DNA from: Deltaproteobacteria bacterium
GTDB lineage: Bacteria > Myxococcota_A > Polyangia > GCA-2747355
NCBI GenBank assembly: GCA_020633415.1
Contig: JACKDQ010000002.1
Location: 124,001-188,000 of the forward strand
Length of the DNA: 64,000 nucleotides
Direction: 5' to 3'
The translations under genes were made by a program, and so were the position numbers. Shown here piece after piece: positions 53,849 to 61,447 of this stretch. The notes under the pieces were generated by a model. It ran no database searches, had not been told where the DNA came from, and saw only the letters and a program-made list of their open reading frames with translations. The stretch's first letter is position 1, and each line of letters starts with the position of its first letter.

Positions 53849-54278
53849 CGCTCGACTCCTTCAAGTGCCTCGGGAACTTCCCCCCCGGACACTTGCAGCT
53901 AGCCCCTTTTCGCCAGCGGGTCAAGCGGCTCGAGCAGCCAGCCCAAACGGCCGGCGGCCAGACGCAAATGGCGCTCTAGCGCCAGGCTTGAATCGGGACT
54001 AAACGCGCATCGCGACTTGATTTCGCGCCGTTTCAACGACCGCGGCGAGCATCTGGCGGTGGGCCTACGGCAAGAGACACGGCTCGGCTCCGCGCCAGCC
54101 GATCTCGCGAGGCCCAGCCTCAGCGGGTCACCTTTTGCCGCGTTGCCCATGGCTGACCGCTTGCCGTCCTGCGCAGATTGGCCAGCGCAGGTAAGGAATT
54201 GGTTTAGCGTCCGATTTCAGCCGAGCGATCGGCGGAAAGATCGGTTCCGCGCCCGAGTGGTAGTTCGCGGAGGGACCC
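53849..54278. other. 430-bp intergenic region without a supported gene
   Basis: Short open frames exist on both strands (for example 53899-54150 minus, ending ERHLRLAAGRLGWLL), but none has a convincing start, ribosome binding site or family resemblance. A ribosome binding site GGAGGG lies just before ATG 54279. It separates two divergent secreted-protein genes, so it must hold their promoters; I could not identify them with confidence. Confidence 0.5.
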
Positions 54279-54917
54279 ATGAGACGCCATTATCTTCACG
54301 CCTGTTTAGTCCTCGCCGCGTCGATCAGCGGCGGCTGCTCGTCCGACACTTATCATCAACAGACCAGTGACGCTGCGACCATCAACGGCACAGCACGCGA
54401 TGGCGCAACACTAAGGACCGACGACAGCCGTGTCTGGGATCAACGCCGCCCAGTCGCTGACGGCAGCATCGATCGTTCCCCGCTGGACGCTGGCCCGTCG
54501 ACGGATCAATCCTACGCCAGCGATAGTTCATCAGCGCAGCTCGACAGCCAACGAACGCCGCCGACCTGCGGTGAGGTATTGACCTGCGTCTACCTGGCCT
54601 GCCCTCCCGGCGACAAGCCTTGTCACAACAGCTGCTATGCCAACGCCGGCTCCCCTGCAGGTGACCTGGCGCGCAGCGTCGTCGACTGCAACGAAAGATT
54701 GGCGAACGACAAGACTTGCGCAACCGCATGCAGCGGTGCCACGCCACAGCTCTGCCAGCGCTGTGAGGCGATCTGCAAGCCTGACGCAGACGCCTGCGCC
54801 AGACACAGTGGCATCGCGATTCCCGATGGCGGCTTCAACATCGACGGTGCTGTCTGGCCCGACGGACACTTAGTCAACGACGCGATGCCGACGCCCGACG
54901 CCACGCAGACCGACTAA
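54279..54917 (+). CDS. Predicted lipoprotein with Asp/Ser-rich linker and Cys-rich helical domain
   Basis: 212 residues. Lipobox ISGGC after a short hydrophobic segment; ATG preceded by GGAGGG. A linker of about 75 residues rich in Asp, Ser and Thr is followed by a Cys-rich domain (CGEVLTCVYLACPPGDKPCHNSC, in parts CGEVLTCVY and CHNSC; CNERLANDKTCATACSG; CQRCEAICKPDADAC), typical of a four-helical disulfide-stapled module found in myxobacterial lipoproteins, and an Asp-rich tail. Function unknown. Confidence 0.7.
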   Translation: MRRHYLHACLVLAASISGGCSSDTYHQQTSDAATINGTARDGATLRTDDSRVWDQRRPVADGSIDRSPLDAGPSTDQSYASDSSSAQLDSQRTPPTCGEVLTCVYLACPPGDKPCHNSCYANAGSPAGDLARSVVDCNERLANDKTCATACSGATPQLCQRCEAICKPDADACARHSGIAIPDGGFNIDGAVWPDGHLVNDAMPTPDATQTD

Positions 54918-55064
54918 ACAGGGAATCGCAGACCGGCGACGCTCGATCGCTGTTCGATCGGCGCCGCTGCGCGCGCTGCGCCGACGCCGACCGCTTCTCG
55001 CGATCTTCTTGGCGATCGCGCAGCGATCGTCGTACCCTTGATCGCCTGAGTCAGGGGAGAGAAC

Positions 55065-56141
55065 TTGTCCCAAGCCGACGAACTGGCGGTCCGCTGTCGC
55101 CCGCTACCCTTGGCGCTGCGCCGGCCCTTTACCATCGCGCGAAGCACCCAGCACGCCCGCGAAAATCTGCTGGTCGAGGTTATCGGTGCCCAAGTGATCG
55201 GTCGTGGTGAGGCAGCGCCCAATCCGCGATATGGTGAACGGTTTGAGAGCGCGCTGGCTGCACTGAGCGCGCTGGCTACGCTGCCCGCACCGTCGGACCT
55301 ACAAGCTGCAGAGCAGCTGCTCGCCGAGCGCGGAGAGCAGCTGGTAGCTGCCGCCGGTCAAACGGCGAAGAACGCCCTCGCCTGCGCCTTGCTCGATTGG
55401 CTTGCCCGGCACCTGCGACAGCCGCTATGGAAGTTGCTTGGCTGCGCCGAGCCGCGGCCCAAAGCAACCTCGATCACGCTAGGCATCGCCGATCCTGTAC
55501 TCATGGCCGAGGAAGCGCAGCGCTACCAGCAAGCCGGGCACACGCTCTTAAAACTAAAGCTCAGCGGTGATCCGGAGAGCGATCGCGCCCGCGTTCGTGC
55601 GATCCGCCAACGCTGTCAGCTGCCGGTTTGCGTCGACGTCAACGAGGGTTGGCGCGAGCTGTCCATCGCCGAGCGTGAGATCGAGTGGCTCGCGAATCAA
55701 CAGGCGATTTTCGTCGAGCAACCGCTGCCGACCGGTGACACTGAGAAGCTCGCTGCGCTGCGGCAGTCGACGGCGCTGCCGCTCTTCGCCGACGAAGCGC
55801 TTAGCGGCGCTGAACCGGACTGGGACAAACTCGCGCGCTGCTACCACGGCGTCAACGTCAAGCTCGACAAGTGCGGTGGACCGCTGGAAGCCAAGCGGCT
55901 GATCGAAAGCGCGCAAGAGGCGCAGCTAAAGGTGATGATCGGTTGCATGCTGACTTCATCGCTAGGGATCGCCAACGCGTTTCAACTCAGCGCAACGGCC
56001 GATCATCTGGACCTCGACGCGCATTTTTTGATCGCCGCCGATCCATTCGCCGGTCTGAGCTTCGAAGCAGGCGCGCTCTCGATCGACACCCAGGCTGCCG
56101 GCTGTGGTGCCTCGTTTAGCGCAGAGTACGACGATGGCTGA
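55065..56141 (+). CDS. Enolase-superfamily dipeptide epimerase (L-Ala-D/L-Glu type)
   Basis: 358 residues from TTG 55065, with GGGGAGAG just upstream. Muconate-lactonizing subgroup features are in order: RRPFTIARST (substrate loop), base KLKLSGD (KxK), metal ligands VDVNEGW (Asp), FVEQPLP (Glu) and FADEAL (Asp), second base NVKLDKCGG (Lys), and GCMLTSSLG. This set is typical of dipeptide epimerases, which invert L-Ala-D-Glu in peptidoglycan recycling or other dipeptides; O-succinylbenzoate synthase lacks GCMxxS. Exact dipeptide specificity cannot be read. The stop overlaps the amidohydrolase start (ATGGCTGA). Confidence 0.85.
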   Translation: MSQADELAVRCRPLPLALRRPFTIARSTQHARENLLVEVIGAQVIGRGEAAPNPRYGERFESALAALSALATLPAPSDLQAAEQLLAERGEQLVAAAGQTAKNALACALLDWLARHLRQPLWKLLGCAEPRPKATSITLGIADPVLMAEEAQRYQQAGHTLLKLKLSGDPESDRARVRAIRQRCQLPVCVDVNEGWRELSIAEREIEWLANQQAIFVEQPLPTGDTEKLAALRQSTALPLFADEALSGAEPDWDKLARCYHGVNVKLDKCGGPLEAKRLIESAQEAQLKVMIGCMLTSSLGIANAFQLSATADHLDLDAHFLIAADPFAGLSFEAGALSIDTQAAGCGASFSAEYDDG

Positions 56142-57327
56142 AACGCAGCCACAGCGTGCACCGCGTCGCCAAACTCGACCGAAAATGCCCAAGCTGCGCG
56201 CTAGACGCACGCTGCTCGCTGCTCTGCTGCTCTTTGTCGGATGCGGCCGTAGCTGCGGCAACGACGAAGACCCAATGGCCTCACTCAAGCTGCGTGACTG
56301 GCGCCCCAAGACCACGGCGACGCTTAGGCGCACGCCGATCGACAAGCCTGCCTTTGAGGTGATCGACTTTCACACCCATCTGCGCAACATCAAAGAGCCC
56401 GCTCGATTGGTCGCGAAGATGGACCGGATCGGCATCAAGATGATCGTCGACCTTGACGGTGGCGTAACGTCGCTCAAGGCGAACCTCGCGCGCTATGACC
56501 GCGCCTTTCCCGGCCGCTTTGCCTCCTTCGCTGTGATCGATTTTGAAAACAACATCGACGCTGCCGACTGGAGCGACCGCACCGCCAGAGCGCTTGACGA
56601 CGCGTTTCGCCAGGGTGCGCGGGGGTTGAAGATCCACAAGTCGCTCGGACTCTACATTCGCTACAAGAGCGGCAAGCTGATGCCCGTCGATGATCCCAAG
56701 CTCGACGCGGCCTGGCGCATCTGTGCCAAGCATCGACGCCCCGTGGTGATCCACACCGCCGACCCCGCGGCGTTCTTCGAGCCCTTTGACAAGCACAACG
56801 AGCGCTGGCACGAGCTACTCGAAGAACCAGACTGGATCTACAGCGGGAAAAAGCTCTACTCGCGGGAGCAACTGTTTGCCCAACGCAACCGGCTGCTCGA
56901 ACGCCACCCCGACACGACCTTTGTCGCGGCCCATCTAAGCGACAACGCCGAAGATCTGCCGACCCTCGCCAAATGGCTCGACCGCTTCCCCAACCTCTAC
57001 GTCGATCTCTCAGCGCGACTCAACGAGCTCGGCCGCCAGCCCTACTCGGCGCGGCGCTTCCTGCTCAAGTATCAAGACCGCTTGCTGTTCGGTACGGACT
57101 TTCTCGCATTCGACAAGGACCGCTACCGCGTTTACTTTCGCGTACTGGAAACCGCCGACGAGTATATCGACACGCGGTTAGCCAATGGCATTCAGGGGAT
57201 CTGGCGCACCCATGGATTTTATCTTCCCAAAGCGGTGCTCAAGAAGATTTACCGCGACAACGCGCTGAAGCTTTTGGGCGACGATCAGAGCCCACATCCC
57301 GCGACTTCCCAGCCAACGCAGCGCTAG
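56134..57327 (+). CDS. Amidohydrolase-family lipoprotein
   Basis: 397 residues from ATG 56134, which overlaps the epimerase stop; ATG 56185 would give a more compact signal peptide (KLRARRTLLAALLLFVGC). Lipobox FVGC. The amidohydrolase_2 TIM barrel shows the metal-site pattern: DFHTHL, IHKSLGL, VIHTADP, AAHLSDN and GTDFLAFD. The substrate is unknown. Family members hydrolyse or decarboxylate small ring compounds. Coupling to a dipeptide epimerase suggests that it acts on a peptide or amino-acid derivative, but one is periplasmic and the other cytoplasmic, so the functional link is uncertain. Confidence 0.82.
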   Translation: MAETQPQRAPRRQTRPKMPKLRARRTLLAALLLFVGCGRSCGNDEDPMASLKLRDWRPKTTATLRRTPIDKPAFEVIDFHTHLRNIKEPARLVAKMDRIGIKMIVDLDGGVTSLKANLARYDRAFPGRFASFAVIDFENNIDAADWSDRTARALDDAFRQGARGLKIHKSLGLYIRYKSGKLMPVDDPKLDAAWRICAKHRRPVVIHTADPAAFFEPFDKHNERWHELLEEPDWIYSGKKLYSREQLFAQRNRLLERHPDTTFVAAHLSDNAEDLPTLAKWLDRFPNLYVDLSARLNELGRQPYSARRFLLKYQDRLLFGTDFLAFDKDRYRVYFRVLETADEYIDTRLANGIQGIWRTHGFYLPKAVLKKIYRDNALKLLGDDQSPHPATSQPTQR

Positions 57328-57989
57328 TGCTTGTCACCCCAGCTGCGCGCGATGAACGCATCTCGCCCTGATCCCCGGCGGTAGCTGTAGTAGCGCGTCG
57401 GGTCCTTTTTGTAGAACTTCTGGTGGTAGTTCTCTGCGGGCCAGAAACGTCCCGCCGCACTGATCTCGACGGCGATCGGCTTTGAGAAGCGCCCACTGCG
57501 CGCGAGCGCATCACGAGAACGCACAGCGATGCGGCGCTGCTCAGCGTTGAGGTAGAAAATACCCGGTCGGTATTGGGAGCCGCGATCGACAAACTGACCG
57601 TGCTTGTCGGTCGGGTCGATATTGCGCCAATAGACCTCGAGCAGCTTCTCGTAGCTGACCTGCTTGGGCTCGAAGATCACGTAGATCGCCTCGGTGTGGC
57701 CGGTCTTGCCGCGCGCGACATCATCGTATTGGGGATCGACCTCGTTGCCGCCGACAAAGCCGACGGTCGTCGACACCACACCGACTGTCTTGTCAAACGG
57801 CGGTTGCATGCACCAAAAGCATCCGCCAGCGAAGATCGCCACACGCTGCCCTGCGGCCGGCTTGAGCAGCGGCGCTTTGCGTTTGTCCTTGGCGGACACC
57901 CAGCCGAACATTGTCGTCACCAGCGCGGAGACGATGGCGATGGTTAGCAAGAAGCGTCTTGCGCTGTTGTTCTTCGCCCAGTTGTTCAT
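57324..57989 (-). CDS. msrA: Exported peptide-methionine (S)-S-oxide reductase MsrA
   Basis: 221 residues from ATG 57989. The N-terminal hydrophobic segment (FLLTIAIVSALVTTMFGWVSA) is a signal peptide or anchor. The catalytic motif is GGCFWCMQPPF (nucleophilic first Cys), followed by VGFVGG, GHTEA and the NYHQKF segment. It reduces methionine-S-sulfoxide in envelope proteins. Its ATG overlaps the msrB stop (ATGA). The resolving Cys near the C-terminus of some MsrA proteins is not seen. It is convergent with the amidohydrolase gene, overlapping by 4 bp. Confidence 0.93.
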   Translation of the reverse strand: MNNWAKNNSARRFLLTIAIVSALVTTMFGWVSAKDKRKAPLLKPAAGQRVAIFAGGCFWCMQPPFDKTVGVVSTTVGFVGGNEVDPQYDDVARGKTGHTEAIYVIFEPKQVSYEKLLEVYWRNIDPTDKHGQFVDRGSQYRPGIFYLNAEQRRIAVRSRDALARSGRFSKPIAVEISAAGRFWPAENYHQKFYKKDPTRYYSYRRGSGRDAFIARSWGDKH

Positions 57990-58528
57990 CGTTTGGCTGC
58001 CTGCTGGTGCTTGACGTCGGCGCGCGGCACAAATTTCAACGCGACTGAATTGATGCAATAGCGCAGACCGGTCGGCCTCGGCCCGTCGGTAAACACGTGG
58101 CCAAGATGGCCGCCGCAACGGGCACATCGGACTTCCACACGACGCATCCCATAGCTATTGTCCGCATGCTCGCTGATCGCCGCGGCGTTCGCCGGGCGAG
58201 TAAAGCTCGGCCATCCGGTGCCCGATCTGAACTTCGCTGCCGACGAAAACAAGTGCAAGCCGCAGCCAGCGCAGAGGTACTCGCCGGCGCGCTTGTTGGC
58301 ATAGAGCGCTCCGCTAAAGGCCCGCTCGGTGTGGCCTTGGCGCAGCACGTCGTACTGCATTGGCGTCAGACGTTTGCGCCATGTTGCGTCACTTAGCCGC
58401 AGGGGCTTGATCGTCGAACGGCTCGAAGCACTGTGGCGATCAGCAGCCTGGTTGGCGCTGCTTGAGCGACAGGACATCAAGCCACCGAGCAGCAGAAGGG
58501 CAACGACGAGCATCGGTTTTTTGGCCAC
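57986..58528 (-). CDS. msrB: Peptide-methionine (R)-S-oxide reductase MsrB, lipoprotein form
   Basis: 180 residues from GTG 58528. The lipobox GLMSC near residue 20 predicts lipid anchoring in the envelope. Zinc-binding pairs CAGC and CARC, GTGWPSF and the catalytic RYCINS are intact. Together with MsrA downstream, it forms a complete exported methionine sulfoxide repair pair, with opposite stereospecificity. The electron donor (MsrP-like or thioredoxin/DsbD relay) is not in the window. Confidence 0.93.
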   Translation of the reverse strand: MAKKPMLVVALLLLGGLMSCRSSSANQAADRHSASSRSTIKPLRLSDATWRKRLTPMQYDVLRQGHTERAFSGALYANKRAGEYLCAGCGLHLFSSAAKFRSGTGWPSFTRPANAAAISEHADNSYGMRRVEVRCARCGGHLGHVFTDGPRPTGLRYCINSVALKFVPRADVKHQQAAKR

Positions 58529-58562
58529 ACCGTGTCTACGCCCAGAAGCCGAACGCCGTTAC

Positions 58563-58601
58563 GTCTAGTGGTTAGATCCCGGCCTTTGAACCGCTTCGAA
58601 T
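58563..58601 (+). other. Degenerate tRNA-like remnant (Glu/Gln type)
   Basis: GTCTAGTGGTTAG (58563-58575), CCGGCCTTT (58579-58587) and TTCGAAT (58595-58601) match the D-arm, anticodon-arm start and T-loop of bacterial tRNA-Glu in the right order, but the intervening stem halves are deleted and the T-stem does not pair. It cannot be a working tRNA. It may be the scar of an integration event at a tRNA gene, or chance. It lies in the divergent region between msrB and the 58701 gene. Confidence 0.4.
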
Positions 58602-58700
58602 GTGAGAGACCTCACCGAATAACGTCGAGGTTAGCGACATTTGTGCACCAACTTACAAACACTTGCAGACCTTGGCACCCTCCGTGCAACCAAGGTCAAC

Positions 58701-59513
58701 ATGTTCCGACAGCCGCGCATCCGGCAGGCTCAACTGGGCCTAATCGCGCTCACCACCCTGCTGTGCGTTGCCCGTGCCGACGCGCGCCCGCTGCATCGCG
58801 CGCGAGACATAGTGCTCAGACAATCGCTGATGCCCCGCGGCGTCCATCGCCCCAGCGCCTTCTCGGCGCCACTCGCACGCCAGCTGGCGCGGAGCCGTAG
58901 ATACCGCGAGGGCGCGCCGCGTCGGCTTGCGTTAGCCGTTAAAGCCAACGTGCAGCGCGCCAAACAGCGCTGGCAAGCCAGCCGAACCTACGCGCTTTAC
59001 CGACGCGCTTCTGACCACACCGAACGCCTGTTCTTGCGCTTTGGCGACCTGCTCACCGAACGCGCCGACCGCTACGAAGGCAAACTACCCGCGCGACTCG
59101 CCCGCTCGTTTCACGGGCTGCGTCAATTCAACCCGCTGACCATCGTCTCGTTCGCCCTTCGCGAGGTAAAGAAGGACCCCAAGGCGCTGCTCTATTGGGC
59201 ACTGACGACGCGCGCATTGACCTACACCAGCATCCCACTGACGATGGGGGTCCTCGGCTGGTCCTTCGGACTGGCCTATGGCATGAGCTATTCCTACGAC
59301 GTGCTCTGCGCGATCGGTGTGCTCGCGGCCAGCGAAGGACGGCGCGCCGGCGGCTTCTTCAAGGGCCTCGCCGTGGTCCGCAAGCAATTTCGCCACTTCG
59401 TCCGCGAGCGCCGCGCCGCTGCAAGGGCGCGCAACGCCGCCCGCGACGCTCGGCGCGCCCCCGCCCTGCAGCTTGACGAGCAAGCGAGCGCCGGGGCTAA
59501 TATGCGCCCATGA
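58701..59513 (+). CDS. Exported or membrane protein of unknown function
   Basis: 270 residues from ATG 58701 with signal peptide RQAQLGLIALTTLLCVARADA. The mature protein is extremely Arg/Ala-rich. A hydrophobic pair near residues 165-215 (LLYWALTTRALTYTSIPLTM, GVLGWSFGLAYGMSYSYDVL) predicts two membrane helices, and the last 60 residues are basic and helical (RRAAARARNAARDARR). No family is recognised. The last codons contain the promoter-like sequence of the next gene, and the two genes overlap by 4 bp. Confidence 0.6.
   Translation: MFRQPRIRQAQLGLIALTTLLCVARADARPLHRARDIVLRQSLMPRGVHRPSAFSAPLARQLARSRRYREGAPRRLALAVKANVQRAKQRWQASRTYALYRRASDHTERLFLRFGDLLTERADRYEGKLPARLARSFHGLRQFNPLTIVSFALREVKKDPKALLYWALTTRALTYTSIPLTMGVLGWSFGLAYGMSYSYDVLCAIGVLAASEGRRAGGFFKGLAVVRKQFRHFVRERRAAARARNAARDARRAPALQLDEQASAGANMRP
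59473..59503 (+). promoter_or_regulatory. Predicted promoter of the flavin reductase gene, inside the preceding CDS
   Basis: TTGACG (59473-59478), 19-bp spacer, TAATAT (59498-59503), then six bases GCGCCC to ATG 59510. No ribosome binding site. Fits the leaderless arrangement; the coding constraint of the upstream gene makes chance more plausible than at 46764. Confidence 0.4.
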
Positions 59514-60124
59514 TCATCGAACTCGACGCGCTTTCGCCGAACCAGATCTATCATATGCTCACCCAAGCGGTAATTCCCCGACCGATCGCTTGGGTGCTCA
59601 GCGAGAACGCCGACCAGAGCTTCAACCTGGCGCCTTTTTCCTACTTTAACGCTATCGCCAGCGCTCCACCGCTGGTGCTGCTCTCGCTCGGCAAACGCCC
59701 CGACGGCACACCCAAAGATACCCGAGCCAATATCGAGGCCCGCCAAGACTACGTGATCCACATCGCCGACGGTACGCAGCTCGAACCCCTGAACCAAAGC
59801 GCAGCCAGCCTAGCGCCCGGCCAATCCGAAGTGGACGAGCTCGGCTTGCAGACCGTCGAATTCCCTGGTTCGCGTCTACCACGACTCGCCAACGCGCCCA
59901 TCGCGCTGGCTTGTCGGCTCTACAAACTGATCGAAATCGGCGATGTACCCCAAACGCTGATCATTGGCCAAGTTGACCGCCTCTACGTCAGCGACGACGC
60001 CGCAAAGAGCGACGCCAAAGGCCGTTTGAGCATCGACGCGAAGGTCGTCGATCCGTTGGCTCGGCTCGGTGCACGTGAATATGCGGCGTTTGGCGAAGTG
60101 ATCGTCAAGGCTCGACCGAGTTAG
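59510..60124 (+). CDS. Flavin reductase-like FMN-binding split-barrel protein
   Basis: 204 residues of the DIM6/NTAB flavoredoxin family. PRPIAWVLSE, FNLAPFSYFNAIASAPPLVLLSL and KDTRANIEARQDYVIHIA are the FMN-binding signature segments. It is expected to use FMN as cofactor or substrate and to supply reduced flavin or carry electrons. Cytoplasmic. The next gene, 30 bp downstream, is a steroid reductase homologue, but family members there use NADPH and not flavin. Confidence 0.87.
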   Translation: MIIELDALSPNQIYHMLTQAVIPRPIAWVLSENADQSFNLAPFSYFNAIASAPPLVLLSLGKRPDGTPKDTRANIEARQDYVIHIADGTQLEPLNQSAASLAPGQSEVDELGLQTVEFPGSRLPRLANAPIALACRLYKLIEIGDVPQTLIIGQVDRLYVSDDAAKSDAKGRLSIDAKVVDPLARLGAREYAAFGEVIVKARPS

Positions 60125-60154
60125 GCCCGCCGAATCGCGCTGCAACACCCTGCC

Positions 60155-60907
60155 ATGAATCAACACAGCTTTCATCTGCTTTGCTACGGCTGGATCGGCG
60201 TCGCACTAGCGAGCTTTGCCTTGTTGCTGCGCGTCGCAGCCCCTTACGGCCGCCACCATCGCCGAGGCTGGGGACCGTCGATCAACCAGCGCTTGGGCTG
60301 GGTGCTGATGGAACTTCCTGCGGTGATCGCGATCGCCGCTTTTGCCTGGGGCGGTCCGCTTCCCTGGTCGAAGACGACGATCGCGATGCTCGCGCTTTGG
60401 CAACTGCACTACCTCAACCGCGCGCTGATCTTCCCGCTACGGATCCGCAGCGGCGGCAAACGCACACCTGTCGCGATCATCGGCTCGGCGATCTTTTTCA
60501 ACGTCGTCAATGGCTTCATCCAAGGACGCCAACTGACCTATTTCGGCTCGCCCAGCGACGCGCTGCTCGAGCCGACGTTCATCCTCGGCACGGCGCTGTT
60601 CCTTTGCGGACTGGCGATCAACCTGCATGCTGACGCGGTCCTCCGCCAGCTGCGCGGCCCGGGTGAAAACAACTACGCGATCCCTCAAGGTGGCCTCTAC
60701 CGCTATGTCTCCTGTCCAAACTACCTCGGCGAACTGATCGAATGGAGCGCTTGGGCGTTACTCAGCCGATCGCTCGCTGGTCTAACCTTCACGATCTGGA
60801 CAGCGGCAAACCTCGTACCTCGTGCGCTTTCGCACCACCGCTGGTACCGCGAGCAGTTCGCTGGCTACCCCAAGCAGCGTCGCGCGCTGATCCCCGGGCT
60901 GCTCTAA
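60155..60907 (+). CDS. Steroid 5-alpha-reductase (SRD5A) family membrane enzyme
   Basis: 250 residues, about seven transmembrane helices. The C-terminal NADPH-binding signature YAIPQGGLYRYVSCPNYLGE and IEWSAWAL, and the end HHRWYREQF...YPKQRRALIPGLL, closely match animal SRD5A1/2 (IPRGGLFEYVTAANYFGE, EYPKFRKIIIPFLF). Catalytic residues of human SRD5A2 Glu57 and Tyr91 correspond to Glu53 (in MELP) and Tyr86 (in LHYLNR); the preceding Gln56 is Met here. Bacterial PbSRD5A shows that the family exists in bacteria. The likely substrate is a 3-oxo-delta4-steroid or a similar enone lipid. Confidence 0.88.
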   Translation: MNQHSFHLLCYGWIGVALASFALLLRVAAPYGRHHRRGWGPSINQRLGWVLMELPAVIAIAAFAWGGPLPWSKTTIAMLALWQLHYLNRALIFPLRIRSGGKRTPVAIIGSAIFFNVVNGFIQGRQLTYFGSPSDALLEPTFILGTALFLCGLAINLHADAVLRQLRGPGENNYAIPQGGLYRYVSCPNYLGELIEWSAWALLSRSLAGLTFTIWTAANLVPRALSHHRWYREQFAGYPKQRRALIPGLL

Positions 60908-60936
60908 CAAGCGGGCGGTCGTCCACCCCGCTGGTT
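60906..60936. terminator. Hairpin between convergent genes (terminator-like)
   Basis: AACAAGCGGG (60906-60915) and CCCGCTGGTT (60927-60936) form a 10-bp stem with one mismatch and an 11-nt loop, placed exactly between the stops of the SRD5A-like gene and the JAMM gene. There is no T-run, so it may be a bidirectional barrier or weak terminator. Confidence 0.4.
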
Positions 60937-61429
60937 AGATCGCCGCGCCGGGATAGCACGCCACTTCGATAAACGCCCGCCGCTGCTCATCCCAAGCGAA
61001 GAGCTTGGCCGCGCTGATCTGGGCGGCATCGATACCCACCACAAGCTGCTGCACCGGATAAAGCGGGGTGCCCCAGGGGTCGAGTGCCATCCGGCGATCG
61101 GTGGCGGAAAAGTAGGCTGCGCCGTTGGTATGGGAATGATAGACGACCAGCGCCGGCAACGCGCTGTCGAGCGAGCCACAGAACGCCAGCAGATCGCCAC
61201 CTTCGATCGCGTAAGCCTGCTCGACGCCGCGCCCCCCCAGGGGCCGATGCGCGGCCCGCTGTGCGTTGTTCGCCGGTCGAATCCCCTGCGCACGGTTGGG
61301 CGCTCGCTGACCGATCAGCCATCCGCAGCACTCGCTCGGAAAGGCCAAGCGCGCCTGACGATAGACCTCAAGCAACAGATCGCGACGGATATCGACGGGA
61401 GGATCAGCCACTACCGAGCCTTTTATCAC
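60935..61429 (-). CDS. JAMM/MPN-domain metallopeptidase (M67 type)
   Basis: 164 residues from GTG 61429. Catalytic Glu33 in PSECCGWLIG; zinc motif H-x-H-x7-S-x2-D at His98, His100, Ser108, Asp111 (YHSHTNGAAYFSATD). This is the Mec/M67 layout of bacterial JAMM proteins that remove sulfur-carrier or ubiquitin-like tails in cysteine or thiamine/molybdopterin pathways. No ThiS/MoaD-like or ThiF-like partner lies next to it in the window. It follows the kinase gene after 18 bp on the same strand. Confidence 0.88.
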   Translation of the reverse strand: MIKGSVVADPPVDIRRDLLLEVYRQARLAFPSECCGWLIGQRAPNRAQGIRPANNAQRAAHRPLGGRGVEQAYAIEGGDLLAFCGSLDSALPALVVYHSHTNGAAYFSATDRRMALDPWGTPLYPVQQLVVGIDAAQISAAKLFAWDEQRRAFIEVACYPGAAI

Positions 61430-61447
61430 CGAAGCGACAGCCGAGCG

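Noticed and set aside
53899..54150. Possible small minus-strand gene ending ERHLRLAAGRLGWLL
   Set aside because: Protein-like at the end only. No start signal or homologue that I recognise; reported as part of the intergenic region.
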